Origin: Alphaproteobacteria bacterium
GTDB taxonomy: Bacteria > Pseudomonadota > Alphaproteobacteria > Sphingomonadales > Sphingomonadaceae
Assembly: GCA_030430365.1 (NCBI GenBank)
Contig: JAUIFP010000001.1
Location: 88,755 to 152,754, forward strand
Direction of reading: 5' to 3'
DNA length: 64,000 bases
The notes beneath the pieces were generated by a model. The model was not told the DNA's origin. It searched no databases and worked only from the letters and a program-made list of their open reading frames with translations. The position numbers and the translations under genes are program-made. This document shows positions 56,241 through 64,000 of the stretch, piece by piece (the stretch's first letter is position 1; the number at the start of each line of letters is the position of its first letter).

Positions 56241-57239
56241 ATGCGGGCGCTTTGCGTGACTCGAAGCGACGGATTCGTGCCTGTGGACGACAATCTTGCG
56301 GATAGGGACAAGCCAGAGCATCTCGGCCTGCTGCTGACGCCGGGCTTTTCGCTGATGTCCTATGCCTCGGTCATCGAACCGTTTCGCGCGGCCAATGTGC
56401 TGGCCGGCAAGCAGCTTTACCGCTGGACGCATGTTTCCACCGATGGGGAGCCTGTGACTGCCTCCAACGGTGCGACCATCCTGGCCGACGGCAGGGTGGG
56501 GGACCGGCTGGACTGCGAAACGCTGTTCGTGATCGCGGCGGGCGAACCGGCCAAGTTCGATCACCAGCCCACCTTTGCCTGGCTGCGCCAGCTGGCGGCC
56601 TCCGGCGTGCGCCTGGCCGGGGTGTCGGGCGGTCCGCTGCTGCTGGCCAAGGCGGGTCTGCTGGAGGGGTACCGCGCGACGGTCCACTGGGAACATTGGC
56701 AGCAGATGCATGATCTGTTTCCCGATCTCTCCGTCGAATCCGGCCTCTATGTGATCGACCGGCGGCGGCTGACCTGCGCGGGCGGGATCGCCGCGCTCGA
56801 TCTGGCGGTCGAGATGATCGAGCGTGCGCATGGCCATGCGCTGGCTTCCCGGGTGGGCGAATGGTTCATCAGCCCGGAGCAGCGCCCGCCGGACAAGGCG
56901 CAGCGGATCGGCCTGAGGGAGCGCTACGGTATCGCAAACGACCGCGTCCTGAAGGTCCTGGCGCGGATGGAAGAGACCACGGCGGAGCCGCTCACCCACC
57001 GCGAACTGGCAGGGCAGGCGGGTGTTTCGCTGCGCCAGCTGGAGCGGCTGTTCGCGCGGGATCTGGGCTCCACCATCGGCGCGGTCTATCTCGGCATCCG
57101 GCTGGACAAGGCGCAAGAGCTTCTGCGCAAGACGGGCATGCAGGTGACCGCGGTCGCCTTCGCCTGCGGCTTTCGCAATTCCAGCCATTTCTCCCGCGCC
57201 TATCGCGCCAGGTTCGGCCAGCCGCCGAGCCGCCGCTGA
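56241..57239 (+). CDS. GlxA-family AraC-type transcriptional regulator
   Basis: LGLLLTPGFSLMSYASVIEPFRAANVL; GVSGGPLLLAKAGLL; HTH VSLRQLERLFARDLG...VAFACGFRNSSHFSRAYRARFGQPPSRR. Start 56241 preferred; ORF opens at 56187. Confidence 0.92.
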   Translation: MRALCVTRSDGFVPVDDNLADRDKPEHLGLLLTPGFSLMSYASVIEPFRAANVLAGKQLYRWTHVSTDGEPVTASNGATILADGRVGDRLDCETLFVIAAGEPAKFDHQPTFAWLRQLAASGVRLAGVSGGPLLLAKAGLLEGYRATVHWEHWQQMHDLFPDLSVESGLYVIDRRRLTCAGGIAALDLAVEMIERAHGHALASRVGEWFISPEQRPPDKAQRIGLRERYGIANDRVLKVLARMEETTAEPLTHRELAGQAGVSLRQLERLFARDLGSTIGAVYLGIRLDKAQELLRKTGMQVTAVAFACGFRNSSHFSRAYRARFGQPPSRR

Positions 57240-57360
57240 AATACCGCGCCGAGGCCCGGCGTTCTGCAATTTCGCTTATGCATTCGCATGACAAATTGGC
57301 GGCCAGCCAATCTGAGGCGATGCTATTCTTGTCCTCCCGGCATTTCAGACGGTGAGGACT

Positions 57361-58464
57361 ATGGCCCGAATATTGACGTCCGCTGATGTGGAAGCCGCCG
57401 TATTGGGCGGCTCGGTCTTTGCGGCAGGCGGAGGCGGCTGGGCCGATCACGGGCGCATGCTGGGGCAGATGGCCATGGAAGCGGGATCGCCCGAACTGGT
57501 CTCGCTGGACGAAATTCCCGAAGATGCGTGGATCGCAACGGCTGCCGCCATCGGCGCGCCTGCCGGCACCACGCAATGGGAGATGCGCGGCGAAGACTAT
57601 GTGCGCGCTGCGGCTCTGCTGGAAGAGGCGCTGGGCGAACCGCTTTACGGGCTGATGATCGGGCAGAACGGCATGTCCAGTACGCTCAATGGCTGGCTGC
57701 CTTCGGCAAGCTGCGGCTGGAAGGTCGTGGATGCGGTGGGGGACATTCGCGCGCATCCCACGGGGGACATGGGTTCGATCGGCCTTGCCTCCAGTCCGGA
57801 GCCGACGATCCAGACGGCGGCGGGCGGAAACCGCGCGGCGGGGCAATATCTGGAGCTGGTGGTGCAGGGCGCGACCGGCGTCATCTCGCCGGTGGTGCGG
57901 ACCGCGGCGGACCGTTCGGGCGGTTTCATCGCCAGTTGCCGCAATCCCGTGCGTGCCAGCTATGTGCGGGAACATGCCGCGCTCGGCGGTATCACCATGG
58001 CGCTGGCGCTGGGCGAGGCGATCCTGGCGGCGCAGCCGGACGGCGGCGAGGCCGTGATCGCGGCAATCTGCAAGGCAACGGGCGGCACGATCGTGGGCAC
58101 CGGGCCCGTCACTTCCAAGGCAGTGGTCTATACGCAGCAGGCATTCGATATCGGCACCGTCACGGTCCAGTGCGGCAGCGAGGAACTCGTGCTGCATGTG
58201 ATGAACGAATATATGGCGCTCGACGACAAGTCTGGCACGCGCCTTTCCACCTATCCCGACGTCCTGACTACGCTGGACAGTGACGGTGCGCCGGTCAGCG
58301 TCGGCAATCTGCGCGAAGGGATGGAAATCTCCATTCTCCATGTACCGCGCGGCCAGATACCGCTCAGTTCTTCGGTCACCGATCCGGCGGTCTATCCCGT
58401 CGTGGAGGAAGCGCTGGGGATCGACATTGCGAGCTACGCCCTCGATCTGGAGCCTTCCGCATGA
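57361..58464 (+). CDS. DUF917 family protein (S-methyl thiohydantoin desulfurase-like)
   Basis: LTSADVEAAVLGGSVFAAGGGGWADHG, GQNGMSSTLNGWLPSASCGWKVVDAVGD; recognised DUF917 pattern (to my knowledge Pfam PF06032). Confidence 0.8.
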   Translation: MARILTSADVEAAVLGGSVFAAGGGGWADHGRMLGQMAMEAGSPELVSLDEIPEDAWIATAAAIGAPAGTTQWEMRGEDYVRAAALLEEALGEPLYGLMIGQNGMSSTLNGWLPSASCGWKVVDAVGDIRAHPTGDMGSIGLASSPEPTIQTAAGGNRAAGQYLELVVQGATGVISPVVRTAADRSGGFIASCRNPVRASYVREHAALGGITMALALGEAILAAQPDGGEAVIAAICKATGGTIVGTGPVTSKAVVYTQQAFDIGTVTVQCGSEELVLHVMNEYMALDDKSGTRLSTYPDVLTTLDSDGAPVSVGNLREGMEISILHVPRGQIPLSSSVTDPAVYPVVEEALGIDIASYALDLEPSA

Positions 58465-60122
58465 GCGCGTCTCCCCAAGTCGAGGCGGGGCGGGCTCTGC
58501 GCTGCCGCGGCTGGCGGCAGGAAGGGCTGCTCCGGCTGCTCGAGAACGTGCTGACCGTCGGCGAAGACCCGGACCGGCTCGTCGTCTATGCCGCGCTTGG
58601 CAAGGCGGCACGCAATTGGCCTTCGCATGACGCCATCGTCGAAACGCTGAAGACGATGGCGGATGACGAAACGCTGATCATCCAGTCGGGCAAGCCGATC
58701 GGCGTGCTCAAGACGCACAATGATGCGCCGATGGTGCTGATGGCCAACTGCAACATGGTTGGCCGTTGGGCGACGCCGGAGAACTTCTACCGGTTCGAGC
58801 AGCAGGACCTCATCTGCTGGGGCGGCCTGACTGCCGGTGCATGGCAATATATCGGATCGCAGGGGGTCATTCAGGGCACATACGAAATTCTGATGCGCAT
58901 TGCGGAGCGCCATTTCGAAGGCAGCCTGGCCGGGCGCTTCGTGCTGACGGCAGGGCTCGGCGGAATGGGCGGAGCGCAGCCACTTGCAGGGCGTCTGGCG
59001 GCTTCTGTGATCCTGTGTGTCGAAGTGGATCCGCGGCGCATCACCAAACGCCTGGAAAGCGGATTTCTGGATCGCGTCGCTGGCGACCTGGATGAGGCAT
59101 TGTCGCTGGTCCAGGATGCAGTTGCCAAGCAGGAAGCTGTTTCGATCGGCCTATGCGCCAATGCAGTCGATATCTATGAGCAGATTGCCGAGCGCGGGAT
59201 CACGCCGGATGTCGTGACGGATCAGACATCCGCCCACGATCTCGTCTATGGGTACATCCCTTCCGGCCTAACGATCGAAGAGACTATGGAGATGCGCGGC
59301 GAACCCCAGCGCCTGATCGATCTGGGCCGGGCTTCCATTGTCCGCCACGTGAACGCGATGCTTTCCTTCCAGAAGGCGGGCGCAATCGTATTCGACAACG
59401 GCAATCTCATCCGCAGTCAGGCATTCGAGGGCGGAGTGGAAAACGCTTTCGACATTCCGATCTTCACCGAAGCGTTTCTGCGTCCGCTTTTCGCCCGCGC
59501 CATCGGGCCGTTTCGCTGGATTGCGCTTTCGGGCGAGCCCGCCGATTTGGCGGCGATCGACAATCTGGTGCTGGAACTGTTTCCCGATAATCAGATCGTC
59601 ACCAACTGGATCCGCCTGGCCAGCGAGCATGTGCCGATCGAGGGGCTGCCCGCGCGCATTGCATGGCTTGGCCACGGCGAAAGAGCGCGGCTGGGCCTTG
59701 CGGTCAACGCCATGGTCCGGGATGGCACATTGGCCGGCCCGGTTGCATTTACGCGCGATCACCTAGATGCCGGGGCAATGGCGCATCCCACGATCATGAC
59801 CGAACGCATGCGGGATGGATCGGATGCCATCGCCGACTGGCCTCTGGTCAATGCGCTGGCGATGGCATCGTCCAAGGCCGACCTGGTTGCGATCCATTCG
59901 GGCGGGGGCGGATATTCGGGTTTCATGACCAGTTCCGGCGTCACCGTGGTCGCGGATGGCAGCGAAGCGGCGGACACGCGCATCGACCTTTCGCTCAACA
60001 ACGATACGTCTCTTGGCGTGATGCGCTATGCCGATGCCGGATATGACGAAGCGCTGGACGAGGCGGAAACGAAGAACCTGCGCTACCTGGGTATTCCGCA
60101 ATATGCAGGGGGCGGCAGCTGA
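58461..60122 (+). CDS. Urocanate hydratase family protein, possibly S-methyl thiourocanate hydratase
   Basis: LVVYAALGKAARNWPSHDAIV, QSGKPIGVLKTHNDAPMVLMANCNMVGRWA, GTYEILMRIAERHFEGSLAGRFVLTAGLGGMGGAQPLAGRLAA, SGGGGYSGFMTSSGVTVVADG. Confidence 0.92.
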   Translation: MSASPQVEAGRALRCRGWRQEGLLRLLENVLTVGEDPDRLVVYAALGKAARNWPSHDAIVETLKTMADDETLIIQSGKPIGVLKTHNDAPMVLMANCNMVGRWATPENFYRFEQQDLICWGGLTAGAWQYIGSQGVIQGTYEILMRIAERHFEGSLAGRFVLTAGLGGMGGAQPLAGRLAASVILCVEVDPRRITKRLESGFLDRVAGDLDEALSLVQDAVAKQEAVSIGLCANAVDIYEQIAERGITPDVVTDQTSAHDLVYGYIPSGLTIEETMEMRGEPQRLIDLGRASIVRHVNAMLSFQKAGAIVFDNGNLIRSQAFEGGVENAFDIPIFTEAFLRPLFARAIGPFRWIALSGEPADLAAIDNLVLELFPDNQIVTNWIRLASEHVPIEGLPARIAWLGHGERARLGLAVNAMVRDGTLAGPVAFTRDHLDAGAMAHPTIMTERMRDGSDAIADWPLVNALAMASSKADLVAIHSGGGGYSGFMTSSGVTVVADGSEAADTRIDLSLNNDTSLGVMRYADAGYDEALDEAETKNLRYLGIPQYAGGGS

Positions 60123-61420
60123 TGGAAATGACGCGGGCCGAACGAACGCAACATCGGCGGGCCATTGCCGCCGCGTCTATCGGCAACGCATTCGAATGGT
60201 ACGACTTCACCATCTACGTGCTGTTCGCCCCTTATATCGCTGCGAACTTCTTTCCTTCCGACGATCCGGCCGTCGAACTGATCCAGGCATTTATCGTCTT
60301 CGGTGTCGGCTTCATTGCCCGGCCGGTGGGCGCCGTGGTGCTCGGCCGCTTCGCCGATACGGCCGGACGCAAGGCCGCGCTCACGCTCACCTTTGCGCTG
60401 ATGGCGGCCGGCACGGGCGCCATCGCCTTCGCGCCGACCTATGCCGTGATCGGCGCGGCTGCCCCGGTCATCATTCTGCTCGGCAGGATCACGCAGGGGT
60501 TTTCCGCCGGCGGAGAGATTGGCGGGGCCGCGACGGTCCTCGTTGAAAATGCGCCGGAGGAGAAGCGCGGGCGCGCCGCCGCATGGCTGCAGGCGAGCAT
60601 GGCGTTCTCCAATATAATCGGCGCGGCGATGGGCCTGCTGGTCCATGCCTTGCTGACGCAGGCCCAGATCGGCGATTGGGGGTGGCGTCTGCCTTTCGTC
60701 TTCGGCCTGCTGATCGTGCCCCTGGGCATCTGGTTGCGCTTCACGTTGCGCGAATCGAACGATTTCGAAGAGGTGAAGCAAACTGGGGAGACGAGCACCT
60801 CCCTGTGGCAGGTGTTCAGCGAATGGCCCGGGCTGCTGCGCGGTTTCGGAATCTCGTTGATCTGGGGCGTCGTGATCTACGCACTTGTCATCTTCATGCC
60901 TGTCCACGTCCAGCAATCCCTTGGGATGACCGGAGAGGCAGCTTTCGCGGCATCGATAATCGGCAATGTCGTGCTCGCCGCAAGCTGTTTCGTCTCGGGC
61001 AGTATGGCCGATGCGCTGGGGCACCGGCGGCAGATGACGATCACCATCTGCGCAATCCTGGTCGGCGCCCCGGCCATGATGCTGCTGCTGGTGACGCATC
61101 CTGTATTCCCGGTGCTGGTTCTGGTCCAGGCGACGTTCTGCGCCCTGGCAGGCTTGTTCTCGGGCGCGGCGCCGGCGGTTCTGGCCAATCAGTTCCCGGC
61201 CAAGGTTCGCGCCAGCGGAATTTCCATCTCCTACAATAGTGCAGTCACGATTTTCGCCGGTTTTGCGCCTGCCATCATTACCTGGCTTTCCAGCCGAACC
61301 TTCGGTTCTTTCGCGCCGGCGATATATACCTCCGCTGCAGCGGCATTCGCCTTGCTGGCAGTGGCCAGCCTACCTGGCCAAAGGAAACAGACTCCGTCCC
61401 TGGCTGGCAGCAGCGGCTGA
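60122..61420 (+). CDS. MFS transporter, MHS (metabolite:H+ symporter) type
   Basis: AAASIGNAFEWYDFTIYVLFAPYIAANFFPSDDPAVELIQAFIVFGVGFIARPVGAVVLGRFADTAGRKAALT; ATG overlaps urocanase-like stop. Confidence 0.93.
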   Translation: MEMTRAERTQHRRAIAAASIGNAFEWYDFTIYVLFAPYIAANFFPSDDPAVELIQAFIVFGVGFIARPVGAVVLGRFADTAGRKAALTLTFALMAAGTGAIAFAPTYAVIGAAAPVIILLGRITQGFSAGGEIGGAATVLVENAPEEKRGRAAAWLQASMAFSNIIGAAMGLLVHALLTQAQIGDWGWRLPFVFGLLIVPLGIWLRFTLRESNDFEEVKQTGETSTSLWQVFSEWPGLLRGFGISLIWGVVIYALVIFMPVHVQQSLGMTGEAAFAASIIGNVVLAASCFVSGSMADALGHRRQMTITICAILVGAPAMMLLLVTHPVFPVLVLVQATFCALAGLFSGAAPAVLANQFPAKVRASGISISYNSAVTIFAGFAPAIITWLSSRTFGSFAPAIYTSAAAAFALLAVASLPGQRKQTPSLAGSSG

Positions 61421-61782
61421 AAGATTCTGGCGAATTCGGGACACTTTTCGGGCTCTCGGCCATACGATTTTTCGTCCGCGGAGCGTTCGAACCACTCCCG
61501 AATCTGCGCAGTCTGGCCCAGGATCTGACGGGATTCGTTCCCTTGAATCAAAGGCATGCGTGTCTGGATCCAGTCCCGATCCGGGGGCTTGCAAGGCGCC
61601 CATAAGCGCAATAATTTCGTAACAAGAAAACTTATGTCCTAAAAAGCAAAATGCTCCTAGCTGTCAGGGCCCTTTCTTATAGGCTGAGCAGCATCCCGGA
61701 GATTCAACAAGGACCCGGACAACCCAGTGGGAGGAGATGAAAAACGCGAGGCGTTTGAACACTGGTATGGGGGTATTTTAAA

Positions 61783-64000
61783 ATGAGAGTACAACGTCGC
61801 GGCACCGGCAGGAGTCTGGTCAGCTGCAAAGTCTTGGCAGCAATCCTGTCTGCATCGTCCCTTACGACTCCGGCAATTGCTCAGACCGACGAAGCTGCGC
61901 CGGCGATTTCCGAATCCGATGAGGCGATTGTCGTTACCGCGCGGCGTCGCGATGAGTTTCTTCAGTCGACGCCTGTTTCGGTCTCCGTTCTTTCCGGAGA
62001 CGATGTCGCCAATCGCAACCTTCGCGATTTCCAGGATTTGCGCGGTGTGGTTTCCAACCTGGAGGTTCTGCCTCTTGCCTCGGGCGGTGCCAGCATCACC
62101 ATCCGCGGTATCGGCCAGACCAGCAACCAGGTGAACGTGGACGCCAAGTCGGGCCTGTATGTGAACGACATGTATGTCGCTCGTCAGGAAGGCAACGAAC
62201 TCTATTTCTACGACATCGCATCTCTGCAGGTCCTCAAGGGTCCGCAGGGCACGCTCTTCGGCAAGAACACGACCGGCGGCGCAATGCTGCTGACCACGGC
62301 GTTGCCTGGCTACGATCCGGGTGGTTATGTCAAAGGCCGTCTCGGCAGCTACAAGCGTGTCGATCTCGAAGGTGCGGTCAACATTCCGCTGACCGATACG
62401 GTTCTGACCCGCTTCAGCTTCAGGACGCAGAACGCCGACGGTTTCGTAAGCCACGTTCTCAACGATGGTGACAGCAACAACATCAATAACCGGTCCGCAC
62501 GTTTCCAGATCCGCGCTGTTCCCAGCGACCGGTTCACTGCTGACCTTCTGATGGAATATAACGGCAATCGCAGCGATGGCCGTACGTCGATCGCGGTCGG
62601 ATGCCGTCCGGATGCGTCATATATGCTGAACTACACGGCGCTGCATTCGCAGACGCTTTGTGATGCCTATCCGATCCTCAACCAGGGCAACACCGTTTAT
62701 GGCGGCGCCTATCTGACCATCCCGACCAGTGCCAATGTCACTGACACGGCGGTTGGCGGCGATGCCGGTGAACTGTCCCGCGGCAATCGCGGCCCGCATA
62801 ACGATACCGATGTCGCCACGGTCAACCTCCGCCTGGAATATGAGCTGAGCGACTCTCTGAGTGTGAAGACGATCACTGCGTATCGTTACTCGGAAGCATC
62901 GTTCTACAATCCGACCGTCAATGTCCCGACCGACATCTATGCGGAGCTGGATAACACCGACACCACGCAGTTCACGCATGAAGTGCAGCTCTCGGGCCAG
63001 TTCCTCCAGGATCGGTTGAACTTCGTGATCGGCGGCTTCTATTCCAGCCAGGATACCTACTTCCTGCAGGATACCGGCCCGGACTGGATCGATCCGCTGG
63101 GTTACATCTATGAAGGTGACAACCTCTTCAAGAGCTGGGCGGCCTATGCCCAGGCCTCCTTCGAGATCACGCCGGAACTGGAGCTGACGGTTGGTGGCCG
63201 CTACACCTACGATAAGAAGGAAGCGAGCAGCTACGTCTTCTTCGCAGGCAATGGCGGAACCTACATGCTCGATGGCGAGCTGATGAACTGCGGATGGTTC
63301 ATCGGGGACTTCCTCGGCGGCATCGAGAACTGCGGCGGTGATCCGGCCACCGGTGCAGCCAGCGAAACCTGGGACAGCTTCGACCCGCGCGTCCAGCTTT
63401 CCTATCAGGTGACGGACGACTTCTTCGTCTATGCCAGCTACACCAAGGGCTACAACGCCGGCGGTTTCAACCAGCAGCTGGGTTCGAGCAACCCCAGCGG
63501 CAGCCTGGCTCCGTACGATACGGAGAAGCTGGACTCCTACGAAGCCGGCTTCAAGAGCTCCTGGCTGGACAATGCACTAGTCCTCAACCTGACCGGTTTC
63601 TACCAGGAATATGCCGACATCCAGACGACGACGCTGCCCTGTTTGCCGCTCGGTGCGCCGAACTGCATCCTTACCCGCCAGGTCCAGTCGGGCGCATCGG
63701 TTGAGGTCAAGGGTATTGAAGGCGAGGTCGTTGTCCGGCCGGTCGATGGCTTCACGCTCTCTGCAGACGGCGCCTTCCTCGATCAGGAATACACCGAAAT
63801 CCGGCCTGAGGCGGCACCGTTCTTCCCGCTGGGCCTCGATACTCCGGTGACTTCCGCACCGCGGTATACCTACTCGATCGCGGGTTCTTACGAGCATATC
63901 TTCCCGTCGGATGCGATGCTCACCTTCAGTGCAAACTGGCGGTTCGTGGACAAGAAGCCGGCCTGTAACCCGATCGGCAGCTGCTACACGCCGTCATACG
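61783..64000 (+). CDS. TonB-dependent outer-membrane receptor, truncated by right window edge
   Basis: MRVQRRGTGRSLVSCKVLAAILSASSLTTPAIAQ signal; EAIVVTARRRDEFLQSTPVSVSVLSGDDV; LQVLKGPQGTLFGKNTTGGAMLL. Frame open to the edge, so not in the ORF track. Confidence 0.95.
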   Translation, partial: MRVQRRGTGRSLVSCKVLAAILSASSLTTPAIAQTDEAAPAISESDEAIVVTARRRDEFLQSTPVSVSVLSGDDVANRNLRDFQDLRGVVSNLEVLPLASGGASITIRGIGQTSNQVNVDAKSGLYVNDMYVARQEGNELYFYDIASLQVLKGPQGTLFGKNTTGGAMLLTTALPGYDPGGYVKGRLGSYKRVDLEGAVNIPLTDTVLTRFSFRTQNADGFVSHVLNDGDSNNINNRSARFQIRAVPSDRFTADLLMEYNGNRSDGRTSIAVGCRPDASYMLNYTALHSQTLCDAYPILNQGNTVYGGAYLTIPTSANVTDTAVGGDAGELSRGNRGPHNDTDVATVNLRLEYELSDSLSVKTITAYRYSEASFYNPTVNVPTDIYAELDNTDTTQFTHEVQLSGQFLQDRLNFVIGGFYSSQDTYFLQDTGPDWIDPLGYIYEGDNLFKSWAAYAQASFEITPELELTVGGRYTYDKKEASSYVFFAGNGGTYMLDGELMNCGWFIGDFLGGIENCGGDPATGAASETWDSFDPRVQLSYQVTDDFFVYASYTKGYNAGGFNQQLGSSNPSGSLAPYDTEKLDSYEAGFKSSWLDNALVLNLTGFYQEYADIQTTTLPCLPLGAPNCILTRQVQSGASVEVKGIEGEVVVRPVDGFTLSADGAFLDQEYTEIRPEAAPFFPLGLDTPVTSAPRYTYSIAGSYEHIFPSDAMLTFSANWRFVDKKPACNPIGSCYTPSY

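Noticed and set aside
61421-61611. Possible small minus-strand gene after the MHS transporter
   Set aside because: Only a fragment of a 126-aa ORF lies outside the antisense region; no recognisable domain, so it is not called.
1-64000. CRISPR arrays, IS elements, prophage or integrase genes
   Set aside because: No regularly spaced direct repeats and no transposase, integrase or phage structural protein among the ORFs.

Overview
A 64 kb window of high-GC DNA from an alphaproteobacterium, probably a sphingomonad judging by TonB-dependent receptors next to catabolic genes (inference). No tRNA, rRNA, CRISPR array or IS element was recognised. Left to right: (1) ALDH / GMC oxidoreductase / enolase-superfamily cluster, 0-4.1 kb; (2) CysB-type LysR divergent from a TcuA-like flavoprotein, two MmgE/PrpD paralogs and an ALDH, plus an SDR, 4.2-11.9 kb; (3) glucosylglycerol-type compatible-solute module: GH13 glucosidase, HAD phosphatase, GgpS, four-gene sugar ABC importer, 12.1-20.6 kb; (4) an unusual 20.6-35.7 kb island with three paralogous DoxX-like membrane proteins, a TonB receptor, two exported esterases, two MFS transporters, a Cys-rich TAXI-like binding protein, an orphan [2Fe-2S] ferredoxin, a flavoprotein and a MarR regulator, with a recurring TATCTT-N6-AAGATA inverted repeat at two promoters; (5) a divergent sulfide/persulfide-type cluster (SQR, DUF2892, TolC-like OMP // rhodanese, RND adaptor, RND pump, ArsR), 35.9-43.6 kb; (6) LysR // TonB receptor / sulfatase; (7) SugE-type SMR, MFS, nitroreductase; (8) heterotetrameric sarcosine oxidase soxBDAG with a GlxA-type AraC regulator; (9) DUF917 protein + urocanase-like hydratase + MHS transporter, then a TonB receptor cut by the window end. 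Calls rest on reading the translated ORFs and raw sequence; no database search was run. Best candidates for undescribed biology are items 4, 5 and 9 and the single-stop HAD/GgpS split in item 3.
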